This document shows, piece after piece, positions 7,204 to 12,063 of a stretch of 12,063 nucleotides of DNA. The stretch comes from CAIOZW01 sp049317725 (GTDB lineage: Bacteria > Acidobacteriota > Blastocatellia > RBC074), in the NCBI GenBank assembly GCA_049317725.1, contig JBMOHS010000124.1, forward strand, positions 1 to 12,063. Direction: 5' to 3'. Made by a program: the position numbers and the translations under genes. The notes beneath the pieces were generated by a model that had not been told where the DNA came from, ran no database searches, and saw nothing but the letters and a program-made list of their open reading frames with translations. Within the stretch, counting starts at the first letter, position 1; the number at the start of each line of letters is the position of its first letter.

Positions 7204-8201
7204 AGAAAGTTCGGTGGGGAGTTCTCAGTACGTCACGCTTTGCGTTGGAGAAGATCATTCCAGCGATGCGGGACTGTCAGTGGGCCGAGATCGTCGCGAT
7301 CGCTTCGCGGGATGGGGCCAAGGCGCAAGAGGTCGCTGCCCGATTGGGAATCCCACGCGCCTATGGGAGCTATGAAGCCCTGCTGGGAGACCCAGAGATC
7401 GAGGTGATCTACAACCCACTCCCGAACCACCTCCACGTGCCCTTGTCGATCGAGGCTCTCGCGGCGGGCAAACACGTGCTCTGCGAGAAGCCGGTCGGGC
7501 TTGATGCCGCCGATGCCGAGCGGCTTCTCGTCGCGGCGCGTCGCCATCCCGATCGCAAGGTGATGGAGGCCTTCATGTACCGGCTTCATCCGCAGTGGCA
7601 GCGTGCGCTCGCCATCGTCCGAGAGGGGCAGCTTGGGGAGCTCCGCACGATCCATTCCTTCTTCTCTTACTACAACGAAGATCCAGGCAACGTGCGGAAC
7701 CAAGCAGGGATCGGCGGGGGAGGGCTGCTCGATATCGGGTGCTATTGCGTCTCGCTCTCGCGCTTTCTCTTTGGAGCGGAGCCGCGACGGGTGCTGGGGC
7801 TGGTCGAGAACGACCCACGCTTCGGCGTGGATCGTCTCGCCTCGGCGATTCTCGACTTCGGGGATCGTACGTCGACCTTTACCTGTGCCACCCAGTTGAC
7901 CCCTTTCCAGCGTGTCATTGTCTACGGGACAACGGGGCGTCTCGAGATCGAAGTGCCCTTCAATGCAGTACCGGAGCGGCCGGCACGACTGCTCTTGGTT
8001 ACGGGAGGAACGGAGGAGGAGATCCTGCTTCCGGTCTGCAATCAATATACGATTCAGGGAGACCTCTTCTCGCTGGCGGTTTTGAAGAATCAACCCGTTC
8101 CGACTCCGCTCGAGGATGGGATTGCCAATCTGCGCGTGATCGATGCGCTCTTTGAGAGTGCCCGGAGAGATGGTTGGATCTCTCTTCCCCCGTCTGGTTG
8201 A
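7200..8201 (+). CDS. Gfo/Idh/MocA-family NAD(P)-dependent oxidoreductase
   Basis: A 333-residue cytoplasmic oxidoreductase. The Rossmann start is KKVRWGVLSTSRFA (2-15), the GxLST variant common in glucose-fructose oxidoreductase and dihydrodiol dehydrogenase relatives. YNPLPNHLH (71-79) and the EKP motif (E96-K97-P98), whose lysine is catalytic, follow. The C-terminal substrate domain contains GGGGLLDIGCYCVSLSRFLF (172-191), also characteristic. Length is normal for the family. The substrate, probably a sugar, polyol or cyclic alcohol, is not readable. The start at 7200 has GGGAGGAAG just upstream, lying inside the end of the preceding gene, and overlaps that gene's stop by four bases, so the two are translated together. 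There is no export signal, unlike periplasmic glucose-fructose oxidoreductase. Confidence 0.92.
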   Translation: MKKVRWGVLSTSRFALEKIIPAMRDCQWAEIVAIASRDGAKAQEVAARLGIPRAYGSYEALLGDPEIEVIYNPLPNHLHVPLSIEALAAGKHVLCEKPVGLDAADAERLLVAARRHPDRKVMEAFMYRLHPQWQRALAIVREGQLGELRTIHSFFSYYNEDPGNVRNQAGIGGGGLLDIGCYCVSLSRFLFGAEPRRVLGLVENDPRFGVDRLASAILDFGDRTSTFTCATQLTPFQRVIVYGTTGRLEIEVPFNAVPERPARLLLVTGGTEEEILLPVCNQYTIQGDLFSLAVLKNQPVPTPLEDGIANLRVIDALFESARRDGWISLPPSG

Positions 8202-8228
8202 AGTTTCCGGAAGTGGGTCCGAAAATCC

Positions 8229-8257
8229 TTGTCAGCGGCGGTGAGATGTGGTGTATT
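8229..8257 (+). promoter_or_regulatory. Candidate sigma-70-type promoter for the DoxX-like/outer-membrane protein pair
   Basis: TTGTCA (8229-8234, five of six matches) and TGTATT (8252-8257, four of six) are separated by 17 bases, the ideal spacing. They sit in the 139-bp gap after the oxidoreductase stop, about 85 bases before the DoxX-like start at 8341, suggesting the pair can be transcribed independently of the two genes upstream. Confidence 0.4.
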
Positions 8258-8340
8258 CCCTACGTGACTCTCCGTTGGGCAAGGACCTGCTTCTGCTCGA
8301 CGGCAATCTACCCACCCAAGAATATCGATCAGGAGGCGGT

Positions 8341-8703
8341 ATGGAAAATCTTGTCCTGCTGGCGCAGGTGTTGATTGCGCTTGGTCTGCTCAATGTATGG
8401 TTGCTCCGCTTCAATCGGCCGACGTCCTATCGCGGAGGGCAGGCACGGAATATGAGGGAGGAGTTTGCTGCTTATGGCTTACCGATGTGGATGATGTGGC
8501 TGGTGGGGACGGCGAAGGTGGTCATTGCCGGACTGATGGTTGCGGGACTCTGGTTCGACCGCTTCAAGCAACCAGCCGCGCTGGTCTTGATTGCCCTCAT
8601 GGTGGGAGCGATTGCCATGCACATCAAGATTGGCGATCCTTGGCGGCGGGCCCTTCCGGCGTCGGTGATGTTGGGATTGGCTGTCTTGGTGTCGATCGGA
8701 TGA
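8341..8703 (+). CDS. DoxX-like four-helix membrane protein
   Basis: A 120-residue inner-membrane protein with four predicted helices at roughly 2-23, 48-72, 78-95 and 104-119. It resembles the DoxX-like family: a conserved helix with YGLPMWMMWLVGTAKVVIAG (45-64), then ...AMHIKIGDPWRRALPA (92-107). DoxX-like proteins are often linked to redox or quinone-associated membrane functions, but the role of most members is unknown. The start at 8341 is chosen because AGGAGG lies four bases upstream; the longer frame from 8248 has no such site. Its stop overlaps the start of the next gene (ATGA), so translation of the two is likely coupled. Confidence 0.8.
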   Translation: MENLVLLAQVLIALGLLNVWLLRFNRPTSYRGGQARNMREEFAAYGLPMWMMWLVGTAKVVIAGLMVAGLWFDRFKQPAALVLIALMVGAIAMHIKIGDPWRRALPASVMLGLAVLVSIG

Positions 8704-10127
8704 TCGGACGGATGGCACGGATAGGACCAATAGGACGGGCTGGGCGAATATTCCTGATTTTCCTGATTGTGTTATTCGGCCCTGTGGATCCTATTCGGCC
8801 TATAGGACCTATAGGTCCTATCAGTCCTATCCCCCCTACTTCAGCCCAAACTTCCCCCTGGCGATGGTCCGCGACGGTGCGCAACCGGACAGGCTGGCGA
8901 CTCAGCGAACCGCGACGGGCGCAGATGTCACGGAACCTGCTGGACGTCAAAGGGCGGCGTCGTTTGGGAACTCAGACCGCGGGAAGTCCGGCGGATGGTT
9001 GGTCGGTGACGCTCGAAGGGCGCGCTCACTGGGATCCCGTTGATCGATTGGGTTTTCCAAGTCAAGTCTGGTTCGATCCGCGGCAGGCCTTCGTCGAGGG
9101 CAAGGCGGGGCCGGTCGACCTCAAGCTGGGGTTGCAGCAGGTCGTCTGGGGGCAAGCGGATGGACTGCGGATCCTCGATGTCGTCAATCCCCTCGATTAC
9201 CGAGAGTTCATCCTCGAGGACTTTCTCGACTCCCGGCGTCCGCTCTGGATGGCGCGGGGGGACTTGCCACTGGGAGAGGGAACCCTGCAGTTGCTCTGGA
9301 TTCCCTACTTTGCGCCGGGACGGCAGCCGGGAGAGGAGAAGGAGTTCGGGCTCGGTCCGGTCTACGGGCTGGGGCTCCTCCAGCGGAGTCCCTCCGCCTC
9401 TCCGGTCCCACAAGGTCGCTTCGAGATTGCTCCGACGGAGCGGCCCGCGACGACTCTCGGGAACAGCCAGGTCGGTCTGCGCTATCAGCGCAGTCTGGGA
9501 GGGTGGGATCTGACGGGCAACTATTTCCGTGGGTGGGAGGATCTGCCGACCCCATTTCTTGGCCTGCCGACCCCGACCTCGCCTCCGGGAACAGTTCTTT
9601 TCGAGCCGCGCCACGTCCGACGGGAGGTGATTGGTGGGACGGCCGCCACGGCACGTGGACCGGTCGTCTTTCGATTTGAGGCCGGGTGGAACCTGCGGCG
9701 ACCGGTCGCCCTGGCACCGTCGGCGCTGCTCGATGGGTCGGCACCGGATGGCTTCGGACAGGCGACACAGTTCTCCGGGGTGGTCGGAGTTGACTACTCC
9801 GTCAAGCCTTGGCTCTCGGTCAGCGGTCAGTACTTTCTCCAAGAGACGTTCGAGAGGCAGGAGCGGCTGCTGCTGCCGCGGACGAGCCACCTCGTCTCCC
9901 TCTACTGGCGAGCCCAGTTCTTTCGGGAGCGGTTCCGCCCAGAACTCTTCCTCCTGGTCGGATTGCACGAGCGACAATCGATGATCCGGCCGCGCTTGAC
10001 GCGCCTCCTTGGGGACCATTTCAGCATCAGTTTCGGAGCCGACCTCCTGGGAGGAACCGCGCGCACACCATTTGGGGCCTTCGCCGACCGGGATCGACTG
10101 GTGCTCGAGACGAAGTGGTCGTGGTAG
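8700..10127 (+). CDS. Putative outer-membrane beta-barrel protein with repeat-built leader (DUF1302/alginate-export-like)
   Basis: A 475-residue predicted outer-membrane protein. The start at 8700 overlaps the DoxX-like stop (ATGA); the open frame upstream lies inside that gene and is not used. Residues 2-46 are a three-residue periodic leader (IGR, MAR, IGP, ... IFL, IFL, IVL ... IGP, ISP, IPP); the hydrophobic part at 17-27 can serve as an export signal, with cleavage perhaps near TSA-Q (48-50). The mature part is rich in alternating hydrophobic, aromatic and polar strands and ends LVLETKWSW, a terminal aromatic typical of barrel proteins. LKLGLQQVVWGQADGLRILD (141-160) plus NPLDYREFILEDF..SRRPLWM recalls DUF1302-type and alginate-export-like porins, where a VWG..D..R..D..NP motif is common. 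The exported or imported compound is unknown. The gene name is left blank because the family link is from memory. Confidence 0.7.
   Translation: MIGRMARIGPIGRAGRIFLIFLIVLFGPVDPIRPIGPIGPISPIPPTSAQTSPWRWSATVRNRTGWRLSEPRRAQMSRNLLDVKGRRRLGTQTAGSPADGWSVTLEGRAHWDPVDRLGFPSQVWFDPRQAFVEGKAGPVDLKLGLQQVVWGQADGLRILDVVNPLDYREFILEDFLDSRRPLWMARGDLPLGEGTLQLLWIPYFAPGRQPGEEKEFGLGPVYGLGLLQRSPSASPVPQGRFEIAPTERPATTLGNSQVGLRYQRSLGGWDLTGNYFRGWEDLPTPFLGLPTPTSPPGTVLFEPRHVRREVIGGTAATARGPVVFRFEAGWNLRRPVALAPSALLDGSAPDGFGQATQFSGVVGVDYSVKPWLSVSGQYFLQETFERQERLLLPRTSHLVSLYWRAQFFRERFRPELFLLVGLHERQSMIRPRLTRLLGDHFSISFGADLLGGTARTPFGAFADRDRLVLETKWSW
8703..8837. repeat. Degenerate 9-bp-period tandem repeat inside a coding leader
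   Basis: Fifteen successive 9-base units can be laid out from 8703, for example ATAGGACCA (8721), ATAGGACGG (8730), ATTCGGCCT (8793), ATAGGACCT (8802), ATAGGTCCT (8811) and ATCAGTCCT (8820). The unit length is three codons, so copy-number change keeps the frame and adds or removes Ile-Gly-Pro-like triplets. The left units are GGAC-rich and the right ones TCCT-rich. ATAGGACCAATAGGA (8721-8735) and TCCTATTCGGCCTAT (8789-8803) pair at 13 of 15 positions, and 8802-8821 is a perfect palindrome. Confidence 0.85.
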
Positions 10128-10169
10128 AACGACTGCGCGCTGAGCGTGATGGTCTCCTTCACGAGCGAA

Positions 10170-10198
10170 TTGAAATGGAGGGGCGGATTGGATACGCT
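10170..10198 (+). promoter_or_regulatory. Weak candidate promoter for the Nudix-MBL gene
   Basis: TTGAAA (10170-10175, five of six) and TACGCT (10193-10198, three of six) are separated by 17 bases in the 139-bp gap before the start at 10267. The -10 box is poor, so read-through from the upstream gene is an equally good explanation. Confidence 0.22.
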
Positions 10199-10266
10199 AG
10201 CGGCTCGCCCTGGCCCCGCCGTGGGGGGAGGGAATCGCCTGGAGAGAGAAGGGACGGAGCTGACCG

Positions 10267-11880
10267 ATGAGTCTTTTCGACAAGCCACCGGCTGAGCCAC
10301 GGGATGCCGCTGCCGTGGTCCTTCTGCGTGACCCAGCGGATCCGAAGGTCTTCTGGGTAGAGAGAGCGAGGACGCTCGCCTTCCTCGCCGGGTACCACGC
10401 CTTTCCCGGCGGGCAGAGGGATGCTGAGGACAGCACGGTCCCGATTCTTCCCGTCTCTGGAAGCGACTGGGCAGGTGATGCCGGGAGCGAGTCGGACCTT
10501 CCGCTGCGGGTCACCGCCATCCGGGAGCTCTTTGAGGAGACGGGGGTGCTGATCGCACGCGGGGTAGAGCGGCTCTCCGTCGCCCGTCTGGCTGCGTTGC
10601 GGGAAGAGCTCCTCCGGGAGTCGGTCAGTTTTCGTGATCTCCTCGCACGGGAGGGGTTGGTGCTCGACGGAGGGCTGATCGATTCCGCCCCGCGCTGGGT
10701 GACCCCAGCCTCGCAGCCGCGCCGATTTGATACGCGGTTCTTCGCGGCGTGGTTGCCGGAGGGGCAGGAGGCGTGCGTTCTCCCCGGCGAGTTGGAGAGT
10801 GGGGAGTGGGTGCGCCCCGCAGAGGCATTGTGTCGATGGGTCGAGGGGGAATGCCTGCTGGTCACCCCGATCACCGTCACCCTCCAAGCCCTCTCTGAGG
10901 GGGTCCCCGGATTTACAGAGCGGTTGCATCGGATCTCCCAAGCCGATCGTGATCACCTCGAAACGCGGGTCGAGATGCGTTATGGCATCTACCTCGCTCC
11001 GTTGCGCACACCCACGATCCCCCCGGCGACACATACCAACTGTTATTTGGTCGGCGGAGATGAACTGGTCATCATCGATCCTGGATCGCCCTTTCCAGAT
11101 CAGCAGCAGCGGCTTGATGCGGTCATCGATCGCTTTTTGGCAGAAGGGCGGCGCTTCCGGGAGATTCTGATTACCCATCTCCACCCGGACCACATTGGCG
11201 GGGTGAGCCACGTTGCCGAGCGGTATGGGCTGCCGGTGGCGGCTCACCGGGCAACTGCCGAAGCGATCGCTGGTGATGTCCGGGTCGATCGCTGGATTGA
11301 GGACGGTGACCTCATCGAACTGGCAGAGGCTCGTTCGGGCCTGAAATGGAGGCTGCGTGCACTCTGGACCCCGGGGCATGCCCGGGGCCATCTCAGCTTC
11401 TATGAAGAGCGAACCGGGACCCTCTTCACCGGGGATTGCGTCGTCGGTTTTGGCACGGTCGTCATTGCGCCTCCAGAGGGGAATATGGTCGACTACCTTG
11501 CCTCCCTGCGGCGCTACTTGAGCCTGCCCCGCCTGACGGCGCTGATGCCGGGACACGGCCCGGTGATCGCCAACGCGCGGGAGCGGATCGAGGAGTACCT
11601 GGCGCATCGGGTCGAGCGCGAAGCCCAGATCATCTCGCTGCTCTGCGACGGGCAAATGACGATCCCGCGTCTCGTCGAAAAGATCTATCGGGAAGTTCCG
11701 CAGTCGCTCCATGCGCTCGCGGAACTCTCTGTCCTGGCCCATCTCGAGAAGCTCGAGGGAGAGGGCCAGGTGAGGCGGAATGGCGGAATGCTTGAATCAC
11801 CATTTTCTCCTGGAGACGAGCTTCTCTGGGGGCTGATCGAGAGGGGGGCGGCCCTGTCTCCCCCCTCTCTGGACAACTAA
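10267..11880 (+). CDS. Nudix hydrolase fused to metallo-beta-lactamase-fold hydrolase
   Basis: A 537-residue, two-enzyme fusion, probably cytoplasmic (no signal peptide). The N-terminal Nudix domain (about 10-215) has AFPGG (45-49) and RELFEETGV (86-94), separated by some 20 residues more than in a standard Nudix box, as in the NUDT7/NUDT19 branch that hydrolyses CoA- or nucleotide-diphosphate compounds. The second domain (about 235-440) carries the full metal set: THLHPDH (303-309), TPGH (368-371), FTGD (387-390) and PGHG (428-431). It is followed by a basic/helical tail (about 445-505) like the winged-helix end of LACTB2-type proteins, which are nucleases. GGAG lies seven bases before the ATG. 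The fusion suggests linked hydrolysis steps, perhaps nucleotide or RNA-end processing, but the substrate is not known. Confidence 0.88.
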   Translation: MSLFDKPPAEPRDAAAVVLLRDPADPKVFWVERARTLAFLAGYHAFPGGQRDAEDSTVPILPVSGSDWAGDAGSESDLPLRVTAIRELFEETGVLIARGVERLSVARLAALREELLRESVSFRDLLAREGLVLDGGLIDSAPRWVTPASQPRRFDTRFFAAWLPEGQEACVLPGELESGEWVRPAEALCRWVEGECLLVTPITVTLQALSEGVPGFTERLHRISQADRDHLETRVEMRYGIYLAPLRTPTIPPATHTNCYLVGGDELVIIDPGSPFPDQQQRLDAVIDRFLAEGRRFREILITHLHPDHIGGVSHVAERYGLPVAAHRATAEAIAGDVRVDRWIEDGDLIELAEARSGLKWRLRALWTPGHARGHLSFYEERTGTLFTGDCVVGFGTVVIAPPEGNMVDYLASLRRYLSLPRLTALMPGHGPVIANARERIEEYLAHRVEREAQIISLLCDGQMTIPRLVEKIYREVPQSLHALAELSVLAHLEKLEGEGQVRRNGGMLESPFSPGDELLWGLIERGAALSPPSLDN

Positions 11881-11919
11881 CTCCCCCTGCTGATCGTCTG
11901 CAGAGGCGTCGAGGGGGGG
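11839..11919 (+). promoter_or_regulatory. Four complementary GC segments, attenuator-like leader of the bTHX-like gene
   Basis: Segment 1 (11839-11848, GAGAGGGGGG) pairs perfectly over 10 bp with segment 2 (11860-11869). Segment 3 (11883-11888, CCCCCT) pairs over 6 bp with segment 4 (within 11911-11919). Segment 2 can instead pair over 8 bp with segment 4 (11860-11867 with 11911-11918), and 1 with 3 over 6 bp. Segments 1 and 2 lie inside the last codons of the Nudix-MBL gene, so translating ribosomes would decide which fold forms. No U-run of terminator quality follows segment 4, so a role as attenuator is inference only. Confidence 0.3.
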
Positions 11920-11953
11920 CATTTACTTCTATTGACGAGGAGGAACGGAACGT

Positions 11954-12063
11954 ATGGGACGTGGAGATCAACGATCGAAGCGAGGGAAGATCAGTCGAGG
12001 GACGAGCGGCAAGACTCGGACGAATCCAAAGCAGAAGCGGCGCACGCGCCTTGCCAAGCGCAT
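11954..12063 (+). CDS. Small basic protein resembling 30S ribosomal protein bTHX, 5' part
   Basis: Thirty-six codons are present before the window ends, so the C-terminus is not seen. AGGAGG at 11938-11943, ten bases before the ATG, supports the start. The sequence MGRGDQRSKRGKISRGTSGK, then TRTNPKQKRR, matches the bTHX pattern MGKGD(R/K)(R/K)(T/S)(R/K)RGKI..G.YG..RP.K of the small peptide that binds the head of the 30S subunit in Thermus and many other bacteria. It differs in lacking the usual aromatic residues (Ser at the Trp/Phe and Tyr positions) and in carrying a longer Arg/Lys tail (RRTRLAKR). Family membership is likely but a generic basic nucleic-acid-binding peptide is not excluded. 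Confidence 0.7.
   Translation, partial: MGRGDQRSKRGKISRGTSGKTRTNPKQKRRTRLAKR

Noticed and set aside
8397..8699. N-terminal extension of the outer-membrane protein frame
   Set aside because: It lies inside the DoxX-like gene in another frame. The ATGA overlap at 8700 gives a leader with a hydrophobic export segment, whereas the extension would bury it.
10159..11742. Very long minus-strand ORF (527 codons) opposite the Nudix-MBL gene
   Set aside because: The plus strand encodes two complete enzyme domains with all catalytic residues. The minus reading is a by-product of GC-rich codon use.

Overview
The window looks like chromosomal DNA from a GC-rich (about 60% or more by eye), Gram-negative bacterium. 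It encodes a periplasmic cytochrome c/quinoprotein, a predicted outer-membrane beta-barrel, a secreted protein, and a small basic protein of the ribosomal bTHX type. I cannot fix the lineage from sequence reading alone. No tRNA, rRNA, CRISPR array, insertion sequence or prophage gene was recognised.

Left half, minus strand. From right to left there is an APC-superfamily amino-acid permease (6383-4932), then 63 bp downstream an iron-type dehydrogenase resembling sn-glycerol-1-phosphate dehydrogenase (4868-3834). After a 752-bp gap comes an exported cytochrome c/PQQ-propeller dehydrogenase of the polyvinyl-alcohol-dehydrogenase type (3081-1228). After a further 936-bp gap the 5' part of a secreted protein runs off the left edge (291-1). 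The two gaps contain only weak ORFs. The 292-1227 gap is AT-richer and carries a G-rich 9-bp tandem repeat.

Right half, plus strand. A 160-bp divergent region separates the permease from a short Ate1-type aminoacyl-tRNA-protein transferase (6544-7203). That gene overlaps by ATGA a Gfo/Idh/MocA NAD(P) oxidoreductase (7200-8201). Next come a four-helix DoxX-like membrane protein (8341-8703) and, again with an ATGA overlap, a putative outer-membrane beta-barrel (8700-10127). A Nudix-metallo-beta-lactamase fusion (10267-11880) and the start of a bTHX-like gene (11954 to the edge) follow.

The two overlapping pairs are very likely co-translated. No single pathway ties the whole window together; it reads as several small operons of respiratory/periplasmic, envelope and housekeeping genes. 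The most unusual feature is that the whole leader of the outer-membrane protein, including its hydrophobic export segment, is encoded by a degenerate 9-bp-period repeat. A second, perfect 9-bp repeat lies after the quinoprotein gene. An attenuator-like set of four complementary segments precedes the bTHX-like gene.
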